A DNA stretch of 64,000 nucleotides, from assembly GCF_002210345.1 (NCBI RefSeq), contig NZ_MWQI01000002.1, positions 1-64,000 on the forward strand. Reading direction: 5' to 3'. The notes beneath the pieces were generated by a model, which saw only the letters and a program-made list of their open reading frames with translations, was not told the DNA's origin and did not search any database. The DNA is from Fibrobacter sp. UWB4 (GTDB lineage: Bacteria; Fibrobacterota; Fibrobacteria; Fibrobacterales; Fibrobacteraceae). Made by a program: the position numbers and the translations under genes. Below, in pieces: positions 18,225-26,734 of the stretch (the stretch's first letter is position 1; the number at the start of each line of letters is the position of its first letter).

Positions 18225-18258
18225 CAAAAAGAAAGCCCAGTTTTAAAGAACCAGGCTC
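18225..18258 (-). terminator. Rho-independent terminator after the DUF1353 gene
   Basis: On the minus strand AGCCTGGTT pairs with AACTGGGCT around CTTTA, followed by TTCTTTTTG. Confidence 0.75.
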
Positions 18259-18263
18259 AAAAA

Positions 18264-18818
18264 TTAACGGTATTCGAATTTCGCTTCAAATAAATGCTTG
18301 CAGTTATTACTGTCGTTGCCCCAGTGGTCCGATGAACCCGCAAAAACCTGGATACCCAAGTCGGCAGCCCCCGCAACAAGGCGGCTCATGCCGGCAATCC
18401 TCCAAATACAGCGGAGAATATCGTCGCACTCCTCGCGGCTCAGCTTGCAGCCATCCGTCTGGCCCGCAAGCATATACAAGCCGTCATGGATGAACGGAGC
18501 CGCGTTGTAAACATCGTCGCCCTTCTTGATGTCCGGGACAAAGCGCTTCGCAAACGCCGGCGCCGAAGCGCCATCCGACATGAACCCTCTCCTGAAACGG
18601 AAAGTCAACATGAAATCGCGGAACTTTTTATCGGCCTTTGTATAGCGAGAACCCTTGACATACACGTAACGGTCCAGCTTGAAAAAATACATCTTGCCGT
18701 TGCCGTCAAACACAAGCGGGAAATCAATCTCGATGGACTCCACCGTTATGGAATTTCTGTCCTGCTGAAAATTCTTGCGACTCGTCATCTTGTCGATGAG
18801 CATCTTTAATGTTGCCAT
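18264..18818 (-). CDS. DUF1353 family protein
   Basis: A 184-residue protein whose middle matches DUF1353: FRFRRGFMSDGASAPAFA followed by AAPFIHDGLY and a helical segment with LSREECDDILRCIW. DUF1353 proteins are small, often phage-associated, and have no settled function. The start has AAGGAG upstream (18825-18830). It stands alone between the hsdR gene and the HD-GYP gene with its own terminator. The N-terminal stretch (about 1-45) and the C-terminal stretch (about 155-184) lie outside the core motif. No catalytic residues are known to look for. Confidence 0.72.
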   Translation of the reverse strand: MATLKMLIDKMTSRKNFQQDRNSITVESIEIDFPLVFDGNGKMYFFKLDRYVYVKGSRYTKADKKFRDFMLTFRFRRGFMSDGASAPAFAKRFVPDIKKGDDVYNAAPFIHDGLYMLAGQTDGCKLSREECDDILRCIWRIAGMSRLVAGAADLGIQVFAGSSDHWGNDSNNCKHLFEAKFEYR

Positions 18819-18894
18819 AGACTCCTTCTTCGCGCAATGTTATTGTTACACACAGGGTAAAAGATATAAAATATATTCAGCATGCAGGGCCATT

Positions 18895-21800
18895 TTACCC
18901 GTGCATTTGGGGATTTACAACGTTGTGCACATTTTCAAGGTAATTCTTCAGCGGAACCATTTTATCGCTGAACACTTGAAGATTTTCGTCAAACGGATAA
19001 TCGTTCACCACGGTCATGGTGGTTATATCACCGTTTTCGCAGACGTAATCCAAAATCTGGTTCAAAAATTCCAGCTGGTCCGAATTGAGCACATTTCCAT
19101 CGAGGAACTGGTTGAATCGTTGCAAAGCGATTTCGCGGTCCACGCCAATCAGCGAACGAATCAAAATTGCGACGTTTTCGCCACAGTTTTTGTCCGCAAC
19201 TAGCTTTTCATAATCCGACTTGTCGCCCAAATCTTCCCAAAGAATACGTTCAAGCTCCAAGATATCGTCAATTGAAAGTTGTTCTAAGCGGTAAATCTTT
19301 TCGAGTACAGGCGAATGCCTGTTTTCAAGCAGGTAATCCATGACTTTTTTACGGTACGACACCTGCATATCAACGCCCGTAGTTTCGCCGCCATCCGTCA
19401 TGACATCTTCGATATCAATCGTAAACGTCTTGCCCTTGTTGCCGACCAAGAACTTGACAAGGTCCCGCAAGTCTTCACGCACTTTTTCGAGCCAGCCTAG
19501 CGAGCAGTTTTCCCACGCTGCTGGGTTCAGAACCTCGTTCAAGGTTTTCGTTTTTGCGGCTACTTGCGGAATCGAGCCCATAGACTTTAGCTTATCCGCA
19601 ATATTCTGCACGTTCACGATAGCCCGGCTAGAATCAAATTCCTTGCATACCATTCCAAGTTCAATCGCCAGAATCAGCACATCGAACTTTTTCGCATTTT
19701 CGTCCAAGGTATTGCCCGGCAACAGCTTTGCAATCGTATTTTTCAAAGTCAAAACATCGACATCCGAAATATACACCCAAGCTTCGTCAGCCTTAAAATG
19801 GCTTACCGCTTCCCAATTCGCACGCACAGAAATATGGCTATCCGAAAGCGCCAGCACTTGCGACTTCATTGTCGCCTTAAGGTCGTCATGCAAGCGCTTT
19901 GCGAATTCATCTTCTTGATACTGCTGATGTTGCAAATAAAACGCCACTTCGGCACGCAAGCCAAACAGCCGCTCCGTAAGCGACATCGACTGACTCACCT
20001 TGCCACCATCAGGATTCTGCTCAAAAAAGTCAAAATTGCCACACCAGTCAAAGATGTAAAATACTTCCTTGTCCTTCCCTGCGCCAAAGATTTCCTTCGA
20101 AAGACGCGTACCGCGCCCCACCATCTGCATAAACTTGATTTTAGACTTGACCGGCTTAAAAAACACCAAGTTCAACACATCAGGAACGTCAATTCCCGTA
20201 TCGAGCATATCCACCGAAACAGCAATTTGCGGGTCATTATCGCGAATTTCGAACTTTTCAATCAAGCTCTTGGCATAAGTCACATAATTATCGATAAGCG
20301 CACAAAAATCCGGACCGAATTCCGGATAAAGTGCATTAAAACGATTTACAATTAATTCTGCATGCTTGTGGTTGTAGGCAAAAATAATCGTCTTGCCTAT
20401 GCGTTCACCGCTTTGCACCTTGAGCCCGTTTTCCATCAAGTTCTGAAGCACTTTATCAACGGTATCTTCGTTGTAGATGTACTTGAACATTTCATTGCTC
20501 AAGATATCGCGCCCTCGCCCACTCACCGGCGAATTGAGCGAATTCAAAGTGTCTTCGTAATCCCAGACTTTTTCAAGTTGCTCGCGTTCCTGTTCAGAAA
20601 GTTCACTATAACGAATGCCTTCGTTCAAAATTTTCGAACCGCGTTTGAACCCGCGATATTTGACAAGATATCCATCAGCAACAGCCTCGTCTAATTCGTA
20701 GGCGTAATTAGGTTCGCCATTATCCATTTCAAAGATGTCATAAGTACTCTTGTCAACCTCGTCCCTGGGCGTTGCGGTAAGCCCAATCAGCATGGAATCG
20801 AAGTAGTTGAATATGGCGGCGAATTTTCCGAAAATACTGCGGTGCGCTTCGTCAATGATAATAAGGTCGAAATGGCCGACCGAGAAAGTCTTTTCTTCGG
20901 TATCGATATAGCCAATCATCGTCTGATAGGTGCTGAACACAATTCGCGCATTCATATCGATATCGCCATCTTCGTTCAAAACAGCGGTAGTCTCGTTTGG
21001 CAGCAGCTTTACAAAGTTCTTGTGCGCCTGCGAAACAAGCGAAGTTCTATCGGCAAGGAACAACACGTTCTTTACCCAGTCATTGCGCTTTAGCACATCG
21101 ACAAGCGATATAGCGACACGAGTTTTGCCCGTGCCGGTCGCCATAACCAAGAGCCCTTTGCGGTGCATTTTGTTGTAATGTTCGCAAACACTCTGGATGG
21201 CCTGTTTTTGATAGTAACGATCCGTGATTTTCGGATTCACGCTTAGGTCAGAAATATTCTTGCGTCCACGCTTTTGAATCAAGCGTTCCAAGTCTTCGCG
21301 GGTATGGAACGCATACAGCTTACGCGGAGGATACCCTAGCCCGTCAATGATGTTCGTCTCGAAGCCATTGGTGTAGTAAATGACAGGACGGCGGCCATAG
21401 CGTTTTTCTAGACAATCAGCATAAAGTTCAGCTTGGTGTTTGCCCTTAAGCGGAGAAACCGAAGTCTTTTTTGCCTCAACGACAGCAAGCGGTAACCCAT
21501 TTGCGCCAAACAGCACATAGTCTGCATAACCGACACCTTGAGCGTTTGGCATTCCCTGAACTTCGATTTCGATGCAAGCCTTAGAAGGTTCGATACAGCC
21601 TTCGCGTTCTAGAACGGTCCAACCAGCTTCACGCAGCATCAAGTCGATAAACGCCTTGCGCGTTTCGGCTTCGGACATTTGGCTCGGAATTTCGCGTACG
21701 GGTTCCGCACTTTCAAGCGATTTTGCATCGGCCTTGGCAGCAAACTCGTCGGATTCGTTCACGACGATTTTAGCGTCAGTCACAACGGGTGCAAACTTGC

Positions 21801-22218
21801 TGTCTGGAATTAAAGCTTTATCGAACGGGGCTACATTTTCCACCACTTTAAGCTTTAGAAGAACCGCAGCGACAACATTGTAGAGGTTCAACAAGCAGAA
21901 AAACGATTCCCGTTTGCCCACATGGTCGTTGTGCGCAGCAGCATTCCCCACCTTGCGCACATAATGCACCGCCATCATCACGCGGTCATCGCCGATAAAA
22001 TCGCGAAACGGTTCGCCATCGACAAGTTCAAATAGCGAAGCTCTTTCAGGGACCAGAACGCCCTTCATAGCATAAAGCGACTTGACTACATACTCCAAGG
22101 CACACCTTGCGCTAATCGCCGAAAGCTCCGGGTTGTTCACCTGGTTATCTTCGGCGGCGGCACACAGACTATGCAACCGAAGCATGCCACATTGCTGTAA
22201 GTAGTCAAAGTTCTTCAT
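18895..22218 (-). CDS. hsdR: Type I restriction enzyme R subunit (EcoEI-like HsdR)
   Basis: HsdR is the DNA-translocating and cleaving subunit of a type I restriction enzyme. The 1107-residue product has an N-terminal DUF4145-like helical domain (about 1-120) and a PD-(D/E)XK nuclease core with D in YADYVLFG and E/K in LAVVEAKK (about 228-247). A superfamily 2 helicase follows, with MATGTGKTRVAISL and IIIDEAHRSIFG, then motif VI in FMQMVGRGTRLSKE, and an EcoEI-type C-terminal domain. All motor and nuclease residues are present. It is the last gene of the hsdM-FRG-hsdS unit, separated from hsdS by a remnant gene. Confidence 0.95.
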   Translation of the reverse strand: MKNFDYLQQCGMLRLHSLCAAAEDNQVNNPELSAISARCALEYVVKSLYAMKGVLVPERASLFELVDGEPFRDFIGDDRVMMAVHYVRKVGNAAAHNDHVGKRESFFCLLNLYNVVAAVLLKLKVVENVAPFDKALIPDSKFAPVVTDAKIVVNESDEFAAKADAKSLESAEPVREIPSQMSEAETRKAFIDLMLREAGWTVLEREGCIEPSKACIEIEVQGMPNAQGVGYADYVLFGANGLPLAVVEAKKTSVSPLKGKHQAELYADCLEKRYGRRPVIYYTNGFETNIIDGLGYPPRKLYAFHTREDLERLIQKRGRKNISDLSVNPKITDRYYQKQAIQSVCEHYNKMHRKGLLVMATGTGKTRVAISLVDVLKRNDWVKNVLFLADRTSLVSQAHKNFVKLLPNETTAVLNEDGDIDMNARIVFSTYQTMIGYIDTEEKTFSVGHFDLIIIDEAHRSIFGKFAAIFNYFDSMLIGLTATPRDEVDKSTYDIFEMDNGEPNYAYELDEAVADGYLVKYRGFKRGSKILNEGIRYSELSEQEREQLEKVWDYEDTLNSLNSPVSGRGRDILSNEMFKYIYNEDTVDKVLQNLMENGLKVQSGERIGKTIIFAYNHKHAELIVNRFNALYPEFGPDFCALIDNYVTYAKSLIEKFEIRDNDPQIAVSVDMLDTGIDVPDVLNLVFFKPVKSKIKFMQMVGRGTRLSKEIFGAGKDKEVFYIFDWCGNFDFFEQNPDGGKVSQSMSLTERLFGLRAEVAFYLQHQQYQEDEFAKRLHDDLKATMKSQVLALSDSHISVRANWEAVSHFKADEAWVYISDVDVLTLKNTIAKLLPGNTLDENAKKFDVLILAIELGMVCKEFDSSRAIVNVQNIADKLKSMGSIPQVAAKTKTLNEVLNPAAWENCSLGWLEKVREDLRDLVKFLVGNKGKTFTIDIEDVMTDGGETTGVDMQVSYRKKVMDYLLENRHSPVLEKIYRLEQLSIDDILELERILWEDLGDKSDYEKLVADKNCGENVAILIRSLIGVDREIALQRFNQFLDGNVLNSDQLEFLNQILDYVCENGDITTMTVVNDYPFDENLQVFSDKMVPLKNYLENVHNVVNPQMHG

Positions 22219-22222
22219 AGGC

Positions 22223-22660
22223 TTACTTTTCGTTTATGACCCAGTGACCGGTTTTCGAAGGTCCGTCCCAAGAAATATTCAATTTTTTCAATTCCCTTTT
22301 TACCGTTTCCCTTGATACAGAGAGCATTTGACAAAGGGACGCAATAGAAACGGATTGATTTTCTTTGATGGCCGCAACAATGTTTTTTTGACGTGAGTTT
22401 TGAGGCTCATTTTGAAGCTCATATTGAGGCTCATATTGAGGCTCATGTAAATTTGACCCTAGAGTATTATCCAGCGATACGGTGATCCTGAACACGTCAT
22501 CTTCCACGAAAGTCGGGTCGGCACCGCCATAAGGCTTGGAATAAAGGAACAATTTACGGACGCCGGAGCCGAGTTGATCCGCATAGCCGATATTCCTGAA
22601 AAATCCCGCGATGGTCGGGTTCTTGGGCTTTGGTTCAAGATTTTCGGGATTCAGTTCCAT
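22223..22660 (-). pseudogene. 3' remnant of an AlbA_2/HATPase-type ATP-binding regulator
   Basis: The 145-residue frame matches only the C-terminal part of a widespread family of 450-500 residue proteins (AlbA_2 domain, GHKL-like ATPase, HTH). It has NPTIAGFFRNIGYADQLGSG near the start, a linker, and a winged HTH (VSIASLCQMLSVSRETVKRE). The N-terminal AlbA_2 and most of the ATPase region are missing, and the usual upstream coding sequence is replaced by a repeat element. The linker consists of 12-base tandem units encoding EPQ(Y/N). Family members are often found inside type I restriction loci, so this is probably a leftover of such a gene. The C-terminal HTH might still be expressed. Confidence 0.6.
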
Positions 22661-22689
22661 AGTCACTTGTAAAGATAAATTCTTTTACC

Positions 22690-22757
22690 TCGAATAGCAA
22701 TACAGCTCCCTTGGATTCTATCGCTACACTGCGTTTCGCTCCAGAATGACTCCTTAC
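22690..22757. repeat. Short copy of the dispersed TGGATTC..CCAGAATGAC repeat
   Basis: TTGGATTCTATCGCTACACT and GCGTTTCGCTCCAGAATGAC resemble the ends of the elements at 10741 and 11352. It lies between hsdS and the remnant gene. Confidence 0.45.
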
Positions 22758-22759
22758 TG

Positions 22760-23872
22760 TCACCCGAAATATTTGTCCATGGTGTAGTCAAGCAACTTTT
22801 GCGTGTCGGCGATGGAAGCGCGGATGGTTTCTTTCTGCTTTTCGATGGACTGGATTTTTTCGGCAAAGGATTGCTGGAGAGCGAGGGGCGGGACTTGGAC
22901 CTTTATATTTTTCAACTTAGTAACATTAATTCCTGGCATTATTGCACCAGAACTCACAAGTTGAATTTGATGTTTGATACTATCACTCAGATGAAGTTGA
23001 TACATCATAAAGATTGAATTCGCTTTATCATAGTCCAATCTCAACCTCAGCACATCAGAATGAATAATTCCATTCTCAAAAGAATCTGGGAAAACCGAAC
23101 ATTGCCCCACATTTCCCTTGCGCGACATAACAATATCACCAGCTACAACAGAATAATCTTTTAGCGCTACAGCTTTTTCTTGAGAAACATAATCCGAAGG
23201 AGGTATAATAAAATGGGAATTAATTTGCGGTATTCCCCATACCGCAACACCTTCTTTTTGGTATTCCGACTTAAACAGTTGTGTTCCAAACGGACCGCAT
23301 TTAATATCATCTTTTGATACGCACAAATCAATCAGAGTACATTCATCACAAGAAAGGTCGCCGAACATATCGTAAAAGATGGCTTGAGCGAGGTTATCGA
23401 GTTCCTTGAGCTGCGCGTTCTGCTTGTCGATAATCCCCGTCAGCAAATCCAGCTCCGCAACAATACGGGATTGCTCCGAAAGTGGCGGGACGGGGACATC
23501 TTTTTCTCTTAATAGCTTATAATGACGCGAGTAACCTAAAGACGGAATATCCGCACTTTTCACAAAATAATACAGAAATTTCGGATTAAGAAAATCCTTG
23601 GGAGATAGAATCTTAACGCCGTCAGCACCAACAACAAAATCAAAATCGATATACTTAACAGCTCTAGAATGGTCTCCAAAAACAACTACTGGATGTAACA
23701 AACGAACTACATCAGACTCATTGTTCCAATAGCCGCTTATATAATCCGCTTCTTGAGAAACAATTGGAAACTCACCTTCCGACAAAAAGTCTTTCGTCTG
23801 TAATTTTGACGCCACAGCGACCTTTTCTAGACATTCTTCAATATTTTTATATTCCCAATTTTGCTTCATCAT
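22760..23872 (-). CDS. hsdS: Type I restriction specificity subunit
   Basis: HsdS recognises the bipartite DNA target for methylation and cleavage. The 370-residue protein has two target-recognition domains, each ending in a coiled-coil spacer: VPPLSEQSRIVAELDLLTGI around 135-155 and VPPLALQQSFAEKIQSIEKQ around 325-345. The second TRD carries KCGPFGTQLFKSEYQKEGV. The start codon overlaps the FRG gene stop (ATGATGA), so translation is coupled. The length is on the short side but both half-sites are present. Confidence 0.93.
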   Translation of the reverse strand: MMKQNWEYKNIEECLEKVAVASKLQTKDFLSEGEFPIVSQEADYISGYWNNESDVVRLLHPVVVFGDHSRAVKYIDFDFVVGADGVKILSPKDFLNPKFLYYFVKSADIPSLGYSRHYKLLREKDVPVPPLSEQSRIVAELDLLTGIIDKQNAQLKELDNLAQAIFYDMFGDLSCDECTLIDLCVSKDDIKCGPFGTQLFKSEYQKEGVAVWGIPQINSHFIIPPSDYVSQEKAVALKDYSVVAGDIVMSRKGNVGQCSVFPDSFENGIIHSDVLRLRLDYDKANSIFMMYQLHLSDSIKHQIQLVSSGAIMPGINVTKLKNIKVQVPPLALQQSFAEKIQSIEKQKETIRASIADTQKLLDYTMDKYFG

Positions 23873-24711
23873 ATATTCTCTAGCGCCCTTTGCAAAGCCA
23901 TTTTAGCAATAGTTTCTTCCTGTGGGTAAATAGAATTCTTCGTTATACCCTTTTCTTCCAATATCTTTTTTATATAAGGCGCTAAAGATTTGTGAATATC
24001 CACACACGAGAGATCTTCTTCCAAAGGATTTATCCCGTCACTATAAAAAAGGAATCGTCCATTTTGAGCAACAATATTCAAATTAGCAAAACTCGATCTA
24101 TTCTGTTGATTACAATTAATTTGCTGAGATTGAAAAACAATTGACTTTGCCGCAGCATTCATTGTTGAAAAACTGAAAAAATCGCGTAAATCATCATCTG
24201 AAAGTTTATTGACGCCCTTGGTTGTAGGATATTCTTTTGCATACAGCGAAAAATAGTTGTCTATACCCGTATTCCCCATTTTTCCAAAAGAACACCCATC
24301 CTGCATAAAATAAAGAGCTTTTTCAACATCTGCGGAAAAATCAATTAAAGGAGAGACGCCAGAATAATGCTGTAAAAAACTCAAATAAAGAAGATCATGA
24401 TCCACAACATTCAACAATCGAAAATACTTTTTCAATAATCCGCCGTTAAACTCCTTTACTTGATCCAATTCATCTTGAATAAAATCCTCAATTTTTTTCC
24501 CAGATTTATTCAAATCATTTGTAATATACAATCTCTGTGCAGATGTATAAATTTTGTACTTAGCTTCATTTACACCACGAAAAAGTATATTTTCTCTAGG
24601 AACCGTATTAAGCCATCTGTCAAATTTTTCAACAGAATCTATCACTAAATAGCCACAAGGCTTAAAAGCTATTTGCTTCTCTTCTAAACTTTTATATACT
24701 TCCAGTTCCAT
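23869..24711 (-). CDS. FRG domain protein inside the type I R-M operon
   Basis: A 280-residue protein with an FRG domain, named after a conserved Phe-Arg-Gly: ILFRGVNEAKYKIYTSAQR near 42-60, then YLSFLQHYSGVSPLIDFSAD near 130-149 (QHYG..TPLLDWT in typical members). FRG proteins are frequent in restriction and phage-defence loci but their activity is not firmly established. The gene lies 11 bp after hsdM and overlaps hsdS by 4 bp, so it is an integral member of the operon. It may modulate the methylase/restriction complex or be an add-on defence effector; both are inference. Confidence 0.8.
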   Translation of the reverse strand: MELEVYKSLEEKQIAFKPCGYLVIDSVEKFDRWLNTVPRENILFRGVNEAKYKIYTSAQRLYITNDLNKSGKKIEDFIQDELDQVKEFNGGLLKKYFRLLNVVDHDLLYLSFLQHYSGVSPLIDFSADVEKALYFMQDGCSFGKMGNTGIDNYFSLYAKEYPTTKGVNKLSDDDLRDFFSFSTMNAAAKSIVFQSQQINCNQQNRSSFANLNIVAQNGRFLFYSDGINPLEEDLSCVDIHKSLAPYIKKILEEKGITKNSIYPQEETIAKMALQRALENI

Positions 24712-24722
24712 TCAAAATCCAA

Positions 24723-26216
24723 TTACAGATACTTTTCCTTGAACTCTTCCATAGCCGCGTTGATTTCGTCTTGAAGTTTCGCGATGCGCTTGAACACTGT
24801 CTTGGGTTTTTCGTACTCGACTTTGACTTTTTCGACTTCCTTGTACTTGTTGATGCTGAGGTCATAATCGTTCGCGACGATTTCTTCTACCGGCACAAAG
24901 AACGACTGCTCCTTGCGGGTGCGGTTTTCTTCGGCAGCGAGGTTCTTCCAGCGCGCGACAATGTCGGGAATGTCGTTCTCCTTGCATTCGGTGCGCTTCT
25001 GGTCCAGCGTGTAGCCGTCGGCCTTCATGTCGTAGAACCACACCTTGTCCGTACCGCCCGCATTTGTTTTTGTAAAAATCATGATTGCGGTCGAAACGCC
25101 GCTATAGGGCTGGAACACGCCGCTCGGCATGCTGATGACCGCCTGCAAACGCTGGTGTTCAATCAGTTCCTTGCGAATGGACTTGTGCCCCGTACTATTG
25201 CCGAAGAGCACACCGTCGGGAACAATGGACGCGCAGCGACCGCCCACCTGCAACATACGCACAAACAAAGCGAGGAACAAAAGTTCGGTTTTCTTGGTCT
25301 TGGTAATCGCAAGCACCGTCTTGTTGACAGCCTCGTAATCCAAGCTCCCCGCAAACGGCGGATTCGCCAAGCAAAGCGAATATTCATTTTCGTCGGTGTT
25401 GTCGGTGCTGAGGCTGTCGCGGTAAGCAATGTCCGGATTGTCCGCACCGTGCAACATTAGGTTCATTGCGCCGATACGCAACATTGTCTGGTCGGTATCG
25501 AACCCGTGGAACATCTTATTGCGGTAATGCTCCAAATTCTCTTTCTTGAGCAACGCCTTCTTGTTGTGTTCCTGCACGAACTTCGCCGCCTCAACGATGA
25601 AGCCAGCCGAACCCATCGCCGGGTCGCAAATCGTATCGTCTAGCTTCGGCTCCATCATCTCAACCATCATGCGGATGATGTGGCGCGGCGTACGGAACTG
25701 CCCATTGGTGCCGCTCGCCGCCATCTTGCTCAAGATGTATTCGTAAACATCGCCCATCGTATCGCGGTTGTTCATGTCGAGCCCGTCGATACCATCCACA
25801 ATCTTCGAAAGCGTGCGAGCATTCGGAATCAGGAACGTAGAACTTTCCATAAAACGGCTGTAGGCGCTCTCCTTGCCGTCGTTCAGAGTCTTGATGAACG
25901 TGAACACGTCGCGCGAAACCGTGACGAACATCGTCTCGGCATCCTTGTTCTTGAACACATGCCAACGCAGAGATTCGTACGGAACATCCCTTTCGGTATC
26001 GGGATTCTTCCACTTGCCCGCCTTGAAAACCGGGTCCTTGAGCGGAACCCCCATGATGTTCGCATTCGCCTCTTTCGCGCTCTGGCTATCGTCCAACATC
26101 TTCATAAAGAACAGGTAAGTCATCTGTTCCAGAATCGTGATGGAATTGGTGATACCACCCGTCCAAAAGCTATCCCAAATAGAGTCGATGCGGTTCTTGA
26201 TTTCGCCAGTAATCAT
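24723..26216 (-). CDS. hsdM: Type I restriction-modification DNA methyltransferase
   Basis: HsdM methylates adenine in the HsdS-defined target. The 497-residue product has the N-terminal helical HsdM domain, the AdoMet-binding motif in DPAMGSAGFIVEAA (about 198-211) and the catalytic motif NPPF (285-288), typical of N6-adenine methylases. The C-terminus is helical and charged, as needed for HsdS contact. It is the first gene of the operon; an unusual G-tract lies in its leader (see 26217-26321). Confidence 0.95.
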   Translation of the reverse strand: MITGEIKNRIDSIWDSFWTGGITNSITILEQMTYLFFMKMLDDSQSAKEANANIMGVPLKDPVFKAGKWKNPDTERDVPYESLRWHVFKNKDAETMFVTVSRDVFTFIKTLNDGKESAYSRFMESSTFLIPNARTLSKIVDGIDGLDMNNRDTMGDVYEYILSKMAASGTNGQFRTPRHIIRMMVEMMEPKLDDTICDPAMGSAGFIVEAAKFVQEHNKKALLKKENLEHYRNKMFHGFDTDQTMLRIGAMNLMLHGADNPDIAYRDSLSTDNTDENEYSLCLANPPFAGSLDYEAVNKTVLAITKTKKTELLFLALFVRMLQVGGRCASIVPDGVLFGNSTGHKSIRKELIEHQRLQAVISMPSGVFQPYSGVSTAIMIFTKTNAGGTDKVWFYDMKADGYTLDQKRTECKENDIPDIVARWKNLAAEENRTRKEQSFFVPVEEIVANDYDLSINKYKEVEKVKVEYEKPKTVFKRIAKLQDEINAAMEEFKEKYL

Positions 26217-26321
26217 GTAGGGGTCCTAAAGTTCAACAGTACTCGGTGCAATGTAGAAATATGGGGAGGGGGGGGAAGCGCCCAAAGGAAATCTATCGAA
26301 CATAAATCGTTCCATATTATA
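26217..26321 (-). promoter_or_regulatory. hsdM leader with -10 box and homopolymer G tract
   Basis: TATAAT (plus 26316-26321, minus strand) is a good -10 box about 100 bases before hsdM; no clear -35 is seen. Between promoter and start lies GGGGA followed by eight G (plus 26262-26275), a tract prone to slippage. 26322-26474 holds only AT-rich sequence. Confidence 0.45.
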
Positions 26322-26474
26322 CTTCATTTTCGTTCAAGCTAAGCTTTGAATTTCAAGAATTTCTGATTCGAAGAATTTCATATATTTTACAGATTCGTTA
26401 TAATAATTTGTTACATTCACCCATTCTTTGGAATAAAATATCTCTTTGCGTTTTTCCATTGACAACACACCTAT

Positions 26475-26734
26475 TTAAGCCGAAGCATTTTCCATATTAC
26501 CATTCAACCTTTGGGGGTTATAATAAGATCGATATTTACCATCAACAACTTGATTAGTAGTTTCCCAATCCTCTGGTTTTGTTAAAAAAAAATTGCCCGT
26601 CAGCGATCTCCGCCATTTTTTAACACATTTTTTTTCAATTCTTTCGTTTGAATCATTTATAGCATATCTTCTTCAGAAACTGCAGCAACACGCCAACCAC
26701 CACAGTTGTTAAAAGAGTAACTATCAACAGCCGG
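26475..26734 (-). pseudogene. Decayed tandem copy of the 3' end of the DUF4157 effector gene
   Basis: This segment repeats the last 230 bases or so of the adjacent gene (copy at about 26740-26970) with scattered mismatches. In the original frame it reads AVDSYSFNNCGG..RVAAVSEEDML, then a stop, a frameshift region, and KPEDWETTNQVVDGKYRSYY ending in RLNGNMENASA and TAA (26475-26477). It therefore preserves what is probably the ancestral C-terminus. The neighbouring intact gene reads into the first 80 bases of this copy in another frame. Confidence 0.8.

Noticed and set aside
22663-22866. A 67-codon minus-strand frame upstream of the remnant gene
   Set aside because: It overlaps the 3' end of hsdS in another frame and has no protein-like features.
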